Below, in pieces: positions 46,401-57,148 of a stretch of 64,000 bases of DNA. The stretch is from Punica granatum. Its lineage: Eukaryota; Streptophyta; Magnoliopsida; Myrtales; Lythraceae. A program made the translations under genes and the position numbers. The stretch spans positions 1,736,001-1,800,000 of the forward strand of contig NC_045133.1 in assembly GCF_007655135.1 (NCBI RefSeq), in the 5' to 3' direction. The notes beneath the pieces were generated by a model. That model was not told where the DNA came from, made no database searches, and saw nothing but the letters and a program-made list of their open reading frames with translations. Position 1 is the stretch's first letter; every line of letters begins with the position of its first letter.

Positions 46401-48915
46401 ATGAGCCAGGACTTGTATTCTTCTGTCTCTTCTTTCTGTTCTTTGAGTCGTCTACGAGGATTCCTATGCCATCTCCTTTCACACGATTCTCGGGTCATGC
46501 CGATCAATGTAATGCATTACTCCAGTTTGCCAGTTAGTATTTCTGCAACATAGATGGTGCCAATATCACATCTTATCCAAAGACAGCCTCTTGGAGGAAA
46601 GGTACCGACTGCTGCACATGGAACGGGATCATGTGTGACTATGTAACTGGTGATGTGATCGTGGTTGACCTTACCTGTAGTTGTCTCCGTGGGGCCTTCC
46701 AGCCTAACAACACCCTCTTCACGCTTAGTAATGTTCAGACCCTCTACCTTCGGGGTAATGATCTCACTGGAGATATCCCATCTTCCATTTGTCGGATGCA
46801 TTCGCTAGAAAACCTGTCCTTAGCAGATAACAAGCTTGGCGATCTCATACCGCCATGCTTGGGAAACCTTAGCAAAATCGCGTACTTGAGCTTGAGTTTT
46901 AACCGAATGCAAGGTTCATTGCTGATGCGGTATAAGAGACGGCAAGTCGGTACATGGAGAAAAATAGGTTATGACGACCCTATTTCGAAGGAAACGGCCT
47001 CTGGAGCAAAACTCACCGCTTTGCCGTGATTTTTCGATATTTAAGGCAAATTCCTTCGTTTAGGGCCTCAAACAGACAATTTATGTTATTTAGGACGTTT
47101 TTATAATTTTAGGAAAGTATATGTCTTTTGTGCAATTTAAGCGTTTTTAAGACCTATTTAAGCTCTGTGTAAGTCCTAGGGCAAAATGAGTTGTTTTTTT
47201 GGATTATCAATAAAAATTGAAGCTTTCGTGCTCTTTACCCAATTCTCGGATTTGTTTGAGTTGGATGCCAATTACCTAGGTATTCGAAGAATCAATAGGG
47301 AGTTGAAGGTCGTAGTTCCGGCATTCTGCGGAATCAACGGGTCTGCGACAGGTTACTCGCGTGTATGCTGCGTCAATTGCCCAAATCCCTAGCTAACTGT
47401 ACCAGGTTGGAATATCTTAGTCTTTTCTCGAATGACATAACCGATTCTTTCCCACACTGGCTGAGAACAGTCCCGCTAGGGGCTCTGCAACTGGGTAAAA
47501 ACAACTTCCATGGTCTTGTCGGACCTTATCCTTTGGCACTCGACTTCCCTCATCTCAACAAACTGGCCATAAAGATGAATAATTTCGCCGGCAGCTTGCC
47601 TGCCAAGTATTTTCTGCAGTCAAACTTGACGTATATTGACTTATCGAGCAACAAGTTTGAAGGTGCTCTGCCGATCTTACCACCCACATTAGAAATGTTT
47701 TTCCTTTCAAGCAACAGGTTCACTGGAGAGATTCCTCTTCTGTTATGCAATTCTACCATTCTCGTGACCGTTGAGTTGTCAGACAATAGCTTGACCGGCA
47801 GAATACCTCAGTGCCTCGTGGATGGGAGTGTCAGCGTATTGGACTTATACCTATCTATGAATTCCTTTCGAGGCCCAATACCTGAAACATTATCAGTTCC
47901 AAACAACTGCAGCTTTACAACTATTGACTTATCACAAAATCATTTGGGAGGCAAATTGCCAAGGTTCTTGGCAAACTGCAGCAAGCTGGAAACTTTAGAT
48001 CTCAGTAACAATGAACTCCAGGATTCATTTCCCAGTTGGCTTGAAGCTCTCCCGAGCCTGTACATTCTGATTTTAAGGTCGAACAAGTTCCATGGTCTAG
48101 TAAATACTGGTGGATCGCCTCAACCCTTTTCCAAGCTGCAAATTTTTGATCTCTTCAATAACAATTTCCATGGTGCTTTCCCAACCAAATATGTTGCTAG
48201 TTTCAAAGGCATGACAGGTGGAGATGAGAAACGAGGGAACTTCGTTTATCGGGCGGGGGACAGCCAAATCTTTTATGCTGCTAGTGTGATTGGGAAAGGG
48301 GTTATGCTAGAGTTGATTAAAATTCAAATAGCATTTTCAGTCATCAACTTATCGTGTAACCATTTTCAAGGGAAGATACCTGATGTGATCGGGGATCTAA
48401 AATTACTCACAGGCCTCAACTTCTCTTAGAACAACCTGACGGGCCCTATCCCGTATTCATTTGGGAATCTGACTAATCTTGAATGGCTAGACCTCTCGCT
48501 GAATAATCTCTCTGGAGAGATCCCCGGATCCTTAGCTGATCTAACATCACTGGCATACTTAAATCTCTCCATGAACTGGCTCATGGGACCCATTCCTAAG
48601 GGCAAACAGTTCAACACATTCAAGAGCGACTCCTTTGGGGGAAATCCCGGGCTGTGTGGATTTCCATTGCCAAGAGAATGCGGAGAGGATGCAAACAAAC
48701 CGCCACCATCAACTCATGCAGAAGAAGAAGATACGGAGAAGGGAAGTTGGATCGAATGGCGGGCAGTACCAATGGGTTATAGATGCGGGACTGCATTTGG
48801 ACTTTCAGCAGGATATATCATGCTTCATTTCCGGAGACCACTATGGCTCATGAGGATGATGGAGAGAAGAATATACAAGCTGCAAAGGAGAGCTAGAAGA
48901 ACTCGTGGAAGGTGA
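46401..48915 (+). pseudogene. RLP2 pseudogene, near-identical to RLP3 but broken three times
   Basis: Collinear with RLP3 (58770-60857) from signal peptide to the basic tail. There are three lesions. (1) Just after QFAS in the N-terminal cap, 30 nt present in RLP3 are missing; the deletion keeps frame, but the junction codon becomes TAG (46536). (2) A solo LTR of 453 bp (46923-47375) interrupts the LRR region after the QGSL codons, with a 5-bp target duplication. (3) Codon CAG after LNFS is TAG (48427-48429). The remaining coding sequence is well preserved, so inactivation looks recent relative to the duplication. Confidence 0.92.
46923..47375 (+). mobile_element. Solo LTR in RLP2, same family as the gag-only element at 55938
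   Basis: It begins TGATGCGGTATAAGAGACGG, ends TATGCTGCGTCA and is flanked by ATTGC on both sides (46918-46922 and 47376-47380). RLP3 supplies the empty site (GGTTCATTGCCCAAATCCC). It is about 110 bp shorter than the LTRs at 55938 and 57360 because it lacks their TTTATCTTTAAGGATATTT minisatellite. Confidence 0.92.
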
Positions 48916-49552
48916 GCTACAAAGTCGTATTTAGATATCGATTTATGCCTGCTCTTAATTCCTGTCATATCTTTCTATATATTTCCAGAAAGAAAATCAC
49001 TTTGAAATTTTCTATTTCCCTTTCTTTTTCAATACGAAGAAACTGTACGAGGGCTTGGCGACAGTGAATGAGGTAGAGCAACAAATGGTCGGTAAATTGC
49101 AACAAATTGAACGAATATAGGAGCCCCCAGATCCCGACCATGCCCCTCAGTTCGGGTGATCCTGAAGATCATACTAACGCAGGAATGGAGTGTCTCTATG
49201 TGTGTTCTTATATATACATGTCATGAGCAGTGTCTTGATGTAATAAAAAACACGAAACAAGGTGTTTGCTGTCACAGTTCGTCGCAAGTTTATGCTACAT
49301 AAAAAGTATGTACTGTGTTGTTAACTCTGTTGGTGCCTTTGTTACAAAGGTTTGATGAGTTTTAGTAGTGAGTACTAACGTTAAATATTCCGGCCCTCAG
49401 GTATTATATGCCCCTCAACTTGCCCTTTCCCCTTCTAGAGCTAACAAAACTTCCGTAGAAAAAAAATAAGAGTGTTGAACAGGACTCCATAGTCATCCTC
49501 AAACAGCAGCATGCCAGCAATCACAGTGCACATCAGTTTCCAATAGCAGCAC
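48916..49552. other. RLP2 3' flank and junction between the two tandem units
   Basis: 48916-49300 is the RLP 3' flank, closely similar to 60858-61250. From about 49310 a new RLP-type promoter begins (TGCCCCTCAACTTGCCC), which leads into the broken RLP copy at 49553. Confidence 0.5.
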
Positions 49553-49965
49553 GCTAGTTTCAAAGGCATGATGGATAGCAACGAGGATCGGGGGTAGCTA
49601 CTACATTGGGAAGACGGCGGACAATACTTTAAAATTACACATGTGATCTGGAAAGGGGATTATGTTAGATCTGTCGAGAATTTAGAAGACGTCCACGCTA
49701 ATCGACTTATCATGTAACAGTTTTCAAGGGGAAATCCTTGAGGTGATTGGGGGATCTAAAATTACGCTCATAAGGCTCAACTTCTCTAAGAACAACTTGA
49801 CCGGTGCTATCCCGCATTCGTTAGGGGACCTGACTAATCTTTAATGGCTAGACCTCTTATTGAATAGTCTCTCTGGAGAGACTTCTGTTAATTGCTGAAT
49901 CCTTAGTTGATCTAACATTACTGGAATACTTAAATCTCTCCACGAACCGACTTGTGGGACCAATT

Positions 49966-50500
49966 TGTGAAATCCGACAATTTCGACACCAATAAACCTA
50001 ATCATATATGTTATATGTATTATATATATATATATATATATCTATATTGCTGCTGGTTGACACTGTTGACTTATATATATATATACACACACACATGTAA
50101 TTATAATGCAGGTGGCTTGAAACAAAAAAAAAAAGAAGAAGCTAATGGGCTGATATATTAGTGTAGGCTTGGAATCATGAAGCCCATAAGGCCCCAACAC
50201 TTTTACCTCGAGCCCATTGTTATTTCCACTGCCTCTTCCCTTCGCTTTTATTGTGTTTTGGTCTGTTTTTGGAAAAGGGTGAAGTAGCGTGGAAACAACC
50301 ACAGCGAGAGGGGGAGAGAGAGAGTAATTTCGGGAGATTATTGCAAAAAGAAAAGGGGAGAGAGAGAGAGAGACGGAATGGGAGAGTTCGGGATGGAGCT
50401 CACCCGAAGATGAGGAACAGGGGAAGAACCGAGATGACGAAGGGAAAAAGGAGTGTTCTGTGCAAAAGAGAGAGAAGTATCGAGGGAAAGGAAATTGAGC

Positions 50501-50544
<44 letters not shown>

Positions 50545-52194
50545 CTCTGCTCGAGAGGAAATAGAGTAGAGAAGAAGAACGCGAGCTTGATGGATAGCTC
50601 AGGCTTGGGGTTTAGGGAAGAATCGAGAGGATAATGGGTCCATGGCAGCGGAGAGTGTAGCAAGAGAGGGAGAGAGTGAGCGAGCTGAAGGTGAGAGCGA
50701 AAGGAAGTGATGAAAAGGGAACCCGGAATAGAGCCCACTCAAGGATGAAGAAGAAATGGACAGGAAAGGAGTATAATTAATGATACGATAGTGTGATTAT
50801 GTGCTCATGAAATTGATTTCTTGTTACATTTATAATTGATAGGGATGGCGGAGGCCAAAACCATGCATTCCAAAGGTTAGAACCCAGTGAAATATTTTGG
50901 AAAATTATATGATTACTCTATTTCCTTGCAAAATGATGTATTATAGTTATATACATTATTTAAGAATAATATTGTAATAGTTAGAGATTAAAGCATTGGT
51001 CTTGCGATGTTGTATGAAGGGATTTGGGACATATAGCCCTCTTATGTTTCATTTTGACTTGAGACATACGGTGTGATTGTGTATGATGATTATGTATGAG
51101 ATATGTGATGATAATATGATATCATTGTAATGTGATTGGAATTGTGCTTGTGGATACTGATATTGCAGCTTGATTGTTATAGCCATGGGACCGTTGGACT
51201 TGATGGAATAGGATTTGGGGTGTGGTTGACCGCTGAACCAATGGGATATAAAATGGACGTCTCGACTGCTGATCCGGCGGGATATAAAATGGACGCCTAG
51301 ACCGTTGAACCGACGTGATATAAAATGGAAGCTAGGTTGGAGGCTTGATCATGGGTGGCCCCCGGTTATGAGAAGTGGTAGGGTGAGATATGGAGATTTA
51401 AGCTGAGGTGTAGGGTCACGGTACTAGTTATAACTCGGTTGAGAGGAAATACGACCCTATGGTTATATTGATTGGTTGTATTGTATATTATTTGTCTGGT
51501 GTGATTGCTATAGATGATGATTGTTGAGATTGTTTAAAGTTGTTCTGTGAAAGTCGTGTTGTTTGCTAGATTTAGTCAGTGTATGAATGTTTGGTGATGC
51601 TGAGTTAATGGTTAACTATAATATTATTATATGGTTATAAAGATAATTGATTGTTTAAAAATGAATTTAGTAATTATTTGTATATATTGTATAACATGCT
51701 GTGTTGGTAAATTAAATGACAGACTTGGGTATGCTAGTATTATCTATATGAAAAGTTGGTCATTTAAAAATATTTTTTTTATCTAATAGTAGTTCATTTT
51801 ACTGTGAAATTTTATGCTCACTGAGACGCGGTTCACACTCTGCATATTATCTTTTCAGATGGATTAGAGATTAGCTTGGCTGAGCAGGAGAACCATTTTT
51901 GACAACGGGGATCAACTTGGAAGAGTTCCTAGATAGCCTTGTTTATTTTATATCTTACAGATAATTGAGCTATCATAAGAGAAGCTTAAAAGTATGTTAT
52001 GGTCTGGATTTTTTTTTGTATAATTATTCTTTTGGTAATTAGAGATCAGTAATAATCTATTGGGATGTTTAACGTGTGATTTATTTGATGGAATAAATAA
52101 ATTGACAATTGGAGACCTAGCATATTGAAATATTAGCAAGTTTTGGATTATTGAAATTTTAAAAGAAATGTTGCTGAATTTTCGGGTCTTGACA
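49966..52194 (+). mobile_element. Solo LTR of the large-LTR family, second copy (2.2 kb)
   Basis: It begins TGTGAAATCCGACAATTTCG, ends TTCGGGTCTTGACA and is flanked by CAATT (49961-49965 and 52195-52199). It has no internal domain. It contains a GA-rich block (50280-50560) and three units of about 36 bp around GATATAAAATGGACG at 51240-51330. It shares blocks with 43500-44805 and with the fragment at 62470-62778. The 127-codon frame at 50251-50634 lies in GA-rich low-complexity DNA and is not called a gene. Confidence 0.85.
50503..50538. repeat. (GA)n microsatellite inside the 2.2-kb solo LTR
   Basis: About 18 uninterrupted AG/GA units within a broader purine-rich strand. Confidence 0.85.
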
Positions 52195-52739
52195 CAATTC
52201 CTGAAGGCGAACAGTTCAACACATTTCAGAGCGATGCCTTTGGAAAGACAATGTGGAGGGGACACAAATGAAGAAAACACGGAGAATGGAAGCTGGATGG
52301 AATGGCCAGCGGTACCAAACGGGTTACGGATGCGCAACTGTTCTTGGACTTTCTGTGGGATATATCATGCTTCATTTCCAAAGACCTCTATGGTTCATAA
52401 GGATGATGAAGAGAAGTATATACAAGCTGCAAAGAAGAGCTCGAAGAACTCATGGAAGGTGAACTACAAACTCGTATTTACATAATAATTTGCATGTGCT
52501 CTCTGTTACTATTGAAACTTCTATTTCTAATGAGAAAATCACTTCAATTTTTTTCTTTTTCTTTTTATATTCAAAGAGATGGCCGGAGGACGCGGCGGCG
52601 ATGATTGAGGCAAAGCAACATCAGTTGATGGATCACAATAAATGGCAGGAATGTAGGAGCCTTCATACCCATCCTCAGTTCGGGAGATCTTAAACATTCA
52701 AATCCCTGCAATGTTGTGATGTAATAAACAACACAAGGC

Positions 52740-53840
52740 AAATATGGAAGTTGAATATCAACTAATCTCAACGACGTCAAGTACGGCCTAATGGTTCTGT
52801 TCTTGGTAAGACGGAGTTTGCTGAATGATAAGACTCTGTGTATGTTAATGAGCATTCGAGGAGTTCCTATTTACCAGAATCGGAAAATGTTTTTTTTCTT
52901 TCCAATTCCTAGACTTTCTACTGCAGATTTCCTTTACTTGTTAATGAACTGAAATCCATGCTGGTACAGGAGCTGAGCTGAACCTCCCTCATATATTTAC
53001 AGCCAATAGCTTGGTTTATCCAAGATGCCACGACAAGAAGTCGTAGCACTAGAAAACTATCTCTGACTAGCTCTAGCATAAACAGTAACACCCTCGTATT
53101 GGGTCCAAAGTTCGGCAGAGATGCATCATTATCATCTCCAGAAATCAAAAAATGGAAGATAATCATTGGATCTTTTCTCTCGTGATTGTCAATGCTGAGG
53201 AGGCAGTGGATATCACTCCTAGTAGGACAGTTTATCCCCGATCCCTTTGACACAGCGCCCTCGGTGATGAAATGAAAGTAGAATACTATCAACTAGACAC
53301 TGCAATGAAAGAAGAAAAGTCCACATGCCAATCTCCTTGAACCAAGAAAGAAAAAATATCACTATCGTACAAAGTATTGTTAGCTCTGCATCTGGATATC
53401 TGATGAGATCTATAGTTAGAGACTCAAACGAAATGCTTCAACCCCGCAGCCGAGTCACAAAATCTTACTTCAATTGTGATATATTTAGCCATGATGGTAG
53501 TAATAGAGCCAAAAATTCTTCAGCTTTTGCCCTTCCACATCCCCCTCATTTGTCTTTCGGAATCGAAAACATGGGCCAAATCAAGACGTATAACAAACTT
53601 CACCGGGCACATGGAAATTTACTACCACTTTGTTTTCAGGTATTCTTGTCAAAGTTGATAAGTTCTTTCTGAAGGAATTCAATGATAATACGATATCTAA
53701 GTTGGAAATCATTACAAAGCTAGCCCAGCAAATTCAGCATATTCGATAACTTTAATAACTGTAGTCTTGTGAATCTTACTTCACCAACCCGAATTTATGG
53801 AAATTCCATAAGATCCCTTCAAGGAATCGTTCCTTTGAGC
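52740..53840 (+). pseudogene. NEN exon 4/5 fragments and 3' flank, second unit
   Basis: The near-identical partner of 40240-41340: exon-4-like at about 52765-52810, exon-5-like at about 52965-53340, then the NEN 3' flank. It shares the disrupted-frame spacing in the DPFD region with the other copies. Confidence 0.75.
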
Positions 53841-53849
53841 GTTGAAGTT

Positions 53850-53935
53850 CTTCTTTTTGAGCTGTCAATGACGACTAATGTGACGCCTTACTCCAATTTT
53901 CCAATTCCTTTAAAATCACCACCAGGACTGATGCG
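53850..53935 (+). pseudogene. Very short RLP 5' fragment
   Basis: The pieces CTTTTTGAGCTGTCAATGAC and AAATCACCACCAGGACTGAT match 42155-42235. The start codon and most of the rest are deleted. Confidence 0.55.
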
Positions 53936-54289
53936 TGTAGGACAAGATCACGTGTACCCCTCTTGAGCAGCACAAGCGAGTTCCTGGTGCATATTCCATT
54001 CCTCAGGAGGTTGTCAAGGTTTCCGGAAACGGCTCCTAGCAAGTTCATGCCACATGAAAGTATATGCTGTAGGTTCTGTTCCTGTCATTGCTATCAAAAT
54101 CCTCGGTTTATTCCAGGTTTGAAGCTTTACAAGTCGTTTACAGTAATAATGTGCGTATCTAGGCTTTGGCCTTTTGATCTTGTTGTTGGCTTTGGTTAGT
54201 TGGCTTCTCAGGGAACCGCAGTGCTCAATGAATCTTCCTGCGTCCAAACACTTACAACAATTAGTCATAGCCCCAACTAGCTCGAGTCT

Positions 54290-54850
54290 AGATAGTAATG
54301 CTCCCATCTGGAGCAAGAAGCTTGGAGGAGGTGCAACATTACCATAAAAGAATCACCGGATCATTTTACTTATGGCTGTCGATGCTGAGGGGGGTAGTTC
54401 ACTCCATCCCTGATAGAACAGCGAATTCCGATCCCACAACATGGGCGCCATATATCAGCGTTAAAATGGAAAGCATAATCTAATAAGCTACGCATTGCAA
54501 CAGAAGAAAAAAAATAATAATAATACAACAGTGCTGTTCTCTGATCGGACTGTTCCTTTGATCAGCGCCCCTCCCGTCCGTTAGTCGAGGGATTGCAAGG
54601 ATAAGACTGCTGCACAACACTGTTGTTCTCAGCTCCGTCGCTGTGGATTGAGGGTTCGGTTCCGGGTCATTAACTTGAAGTTTGGTGTTTATGCTAGGTG
54701 ACCAATCCTTTTGTCAGGTTCTCAATGCTTGTGATGAAATTGCTCAGGTACTGCTTATCGATTTCAGTAGTGACTCTGAGTGGAAGATGGCCGTGATCAC
54801 GGCAGAACAGCTTCTTCAATTAACTGCCCAACTGTGAGACAGCAGTAAGT
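54290..54850 (+). pseudogene. NEN exon 5 fragment, second unit
   Basis: Partner of 42730-43480 without the SINE. It ends at CAGCAGTAAGT, the exon 5 donor equivalent. Confidence 0.75.
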
Positions 54851-54970
54851 ATTGATGATAGCAAAGTGATTATTTTCCCTCTGCGAGCAATTCTAGGTGG
54901 TGACGGGCCACAGAAATGCTTTCGCAGGACTATTATTATTATTATTATTCATCATCATCATCATTTTTTT

Positions 54971-55736
54971 GGATAAATTGCACTGGTGGTCCAAAATATT
55001 TTACAAATGTTTCATTATGGTCCAAAAAGTTTTTTTCGTTACATGATGGTACAAAATGTTTCAAAGTTGTTTCATGATGGTACAAACCGTCAACTCGAGC
55101 TTGATGCCGTTAAGCCGACGCTGACGTGGCTACTACATGTCACTTCCTTGCTGACGTGGCCGAAAAATTTTAAAATTTTAAAATTTTAAAAAAATTTTAA
55201 AATTTAAAAACTTTTAAAAATAATTTTAAATTTTAAATTTTTTTTAAAATAATTTTAATATTAAATATTAATTTTTTAAAATTATTTTTAAAAATAAAAA
55301 AAATTTAAAAAAATTTTAAAAAAATAATTTTCAAAATTTTAAAATTAATTTCTTTTCATTTTTTTCTAAATTTTTACTCTTTTTTGTATTATTATTTTTT
55401 TTATTTTTTAAAAAAAATTTAAAATTTTTTTTATTTTTTTTGAAAATTTTTATTCTTTTTTTGTATTTTTTTTATTATTTTTTTTGTATTTTTTGGATTT
55501 TTTAAAATTTTATTTTCTCTTAAATGACGTGGCGCACTATGATTGGTTCCACGTAATAAAAGTGACACATAGGACGCGCCACGTCAGCAAAATGTTAATG
55601 GCGTCAGGGCCAATTGACGATTTGTACCATCATGAAACAACTTTGAAACATTTTGTATCATCATGTAACGAAAAAAACTTTTTGGACCATAATGAAACAT
55701 TTGTAAAACATTTTGGACCACTAGTGCAATTTACTC
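54971..55736. mobile_element. Non-autonomous DNA transposon with terminal inverted repeats of about 120 bp
   Basis: The left end (from GGATAAATTGCACTGGTGGT) and the right end read on the other strand (from GAGTAAATTGCACTAGTGGT) match almost perfectly for about 120 bp, including TTTCATTATGGTCCAAAAAG and GTTGTTTCATGATGGTACAA. The centre is A/T homopolymer-like. The first tandem unit has the site without it (about 44880), so it inserted after the duplication. Long inverted repeats and no coding capacity suggest a Mutator-like or foldback MITE. T runs at both flanks hide the target duplication. Confidence 0.8.
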
Positions 55737-55799
55737 TTTTTTTTCCCCTTAGGATATAAGAAAAAGGAAAAGGATAACTAAGCATCGGATTGCACGTTG

Positions 55800-55937
55800 A
55801 AGGTGTAGATGTATGTCTTTAAATGCGATTTTCATTCAAGAAAATGGGAAACTGAAACTGCTATCCAAAACATTATATTAATCCATTGGAACTCTTGACT
55901 TGTTTTCTCTTGACAACAACATATCTACGAGACTGAG
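55800..55937 (+). pseudogene. NEN exon 6 fragment, left part
   Basis: Intron 5 end (GGGAAACTGAAACTGCTATC, TTGACAACAA) plus ATCTACGAGACTGAG. It continues at 57923 beyond the LTR element. Confidence 0.7.
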
Positions 55938-56501
55938 TGATGCGGCAGACGACCTGGCAAGTCGGTACCTGGAGAAAAGTAGGTTCTAGCGACCCTATTT
56001 CGAAGGAAACGGCCTCAGGAGCAAAACTCACGGCCTTTGGCGTGAAAAGACGAGATTTAGGTCAAATTCCATCGTTTAGGGCCTCAAACGGGCAATTTAT
56101 GTTAATTAGGGCGTTTTTTGCTATTTTAGGAAATAATTTATCTTTAAGAATATTTTGATATTGTAGGAGATAGTTTATCTTTAAGGATATTTTGTTAGTT
56201 TATCTTTAAGAATATTTCGATATTTTAGGAGATAGTTTATCTTTAAGGATATTTTGTTTCTTTCGATTTATTCTCGTTTTCTCTATTTAAACGCTGTAAG
56301 TCCTAGGGCAAAAAAGGAGTCGTCTTTTGGATTATCAATAAAATTCAGAGCTTTTGTGCTTTGTCCAATCTCGGATCGATTTGAGTTTGATACCTATTCC
56401 TGGTATTCGTAGAATCAATAGGTATAGGAGGTCGTAGTTCCGATATTCGTGCGGGAATCAACGGGTCTATGACGGTTACTCGCGTTGTATGCTGCGTCAG
56501 T

Positions 56502-56514
56502 TGGTATCAAAGCC
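56502..56514 (+). other. Primer-binding site of the gag-only LTR element
   Basis: TGGTATCAAAGCC lies 2 nt after the 5' LTR end. It complements the 3' end of plant initiator-Met tRNA except at one base (usual TGGTATCAGAGC). Confidence 0.8.
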
Positions 56515-56536
56515 TACGGTTTGATCTGGAACAGCC

Positions 56537-57148
56537 ATGCCGCCCAGGAGAAGGGATCGTGTGGACGATGTTCTTGAGCGTGACAACCGGCGACAACTAG
56601 AACAGAGGATGGAACGGATGGAGCAAGTCGTGAATCAGAGGATGGATCGTATGATGGAGCAGTTCACACAGCAGATGGCTACACTTTTGGAGAATCAGAA
56701 TCGGAGAAACCCTAATCCGAATTCTGACCTTGATCGAGAGGAAATCGAGTATGATTCCAATTCTGAAGGGGGCGCGACTTTGTTTTCCGAAGAGAATCCA
56801 TCCGATGAAGCATTTTTTGTAGCGGGAGGCGATGGAGATCCTGAGTTCGACAAGGAGGAGGAGATTGTGACAGATTTCAACATCAATGATAGTGGTCTTC
56901 AAGGATCAGGCTTCCATGAGGGCGCTTTTGACGACTGCTGGTCTGCAGCCCGTGCGACCGTCGGAATCACTGGAGGAAGGGATTGTTTTAGTTACAAGAT
57001 TGTTTCAGTGCAACCAGTTGACATGTCTGACACTCCTCCCGAAGATCAGCATCTTTGCTCGATTGGTATCTCTAGAGTGGAGGAACCTGTAGAGAATCTC
57101 GGAGAAACCCAACACAACTTTGGTTTCGGGAGCACAAGAAAATTCTAA
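56537..57148 (+). CDS. Gag-like protein of the non-autonomous LTR element
   Basis: 203 codons start MPPRRRDRVDDVLERDNRRQ. The first 60 residues are rich in R, E, Q and M with heptad-like spacing (RMERMEQVVNQRMDRMMEQF) and resemble the coiled-coil start of plant Ty3 gag proteins. After an acidic segment, the rest (FHEGAFDDCWSAARATVGIT, then PPEDQHLCSIGI) does not look like a classical gag core, and no zinc knuckle CX2CX4HX4C is present. The frame may therefore be a truncated gag joined to other sequence. It starts 22 nt after the primer-binding site, as expected for gag. Confidence 0.6.
   Translation: MPPRRRDRVDDVLERDNRRQLEQRMERMEQVVNQRMDRMMEQFTQQMATLLENQNRRNPNPNSDLDREEIEYDSNSEGGATLFSEENPSDEAFFVAGGDGDPEFDKEEEIVTDFNINDSGLQGSGFHEGAFDDCWSAARATVGITGGRDCFSYKIVSVQPVDMSDTPPEDQHLCSIGISRVEEPVENLGETQHNFGFGSTRKF

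Larger units (their letters stand above)
37500..49309. repeat. Tandem RLP/NEN duplication, first unit
   Basis: The order here is RLP1, NEN exon 4/5 fragments, RLP 5' fragment, NEN exon 5 fragment, NEN exon 6 fragment, RLP2. The same order recurs at 49310-61260, with near-identical stretches (for example 39890-40130 against 52460-52690, and 45.6-49.3 kb against 58.06-61.3 kb). The sequence TGTTGTTAACTCTGTTGGTG marks the junction at about 49319 and recurs at about 61260 after the second unit. Confidence 0.85.
49553..52482 (+). pseudogene. Remnant of the RLP1 duplicate, split by a 2.2-kb solo LTR
   Basis: The N-terminal two thirds are missing. Promoter sequence joins directly to GCTAGTTTCAAAGGCATGAT (RLP1 position about 39165). 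Homology then runs through the C-terminal LRR block with frameshifts to ACCAATT at 49965. It resumes after the inserted LTR at 52195 with AATTCCTGAAGGC, a further deletion in the cap region, the membrane helix and the tail RIYKLQRRARRTHGR, ending at about 52462. It cannot encode a receptor. Confidence 0.88.

Noticed and set aside
50251..50738. Frames of 127 and 112 codons on both strands
   Set aside because: Low-complexity GA-rich DNA inside a solo LTR; no protein signature.
55484..55759. 91-codon plus-strand frame
   Set aside because: Falls entirely in the right arm and centre of the inverted-repeat element.
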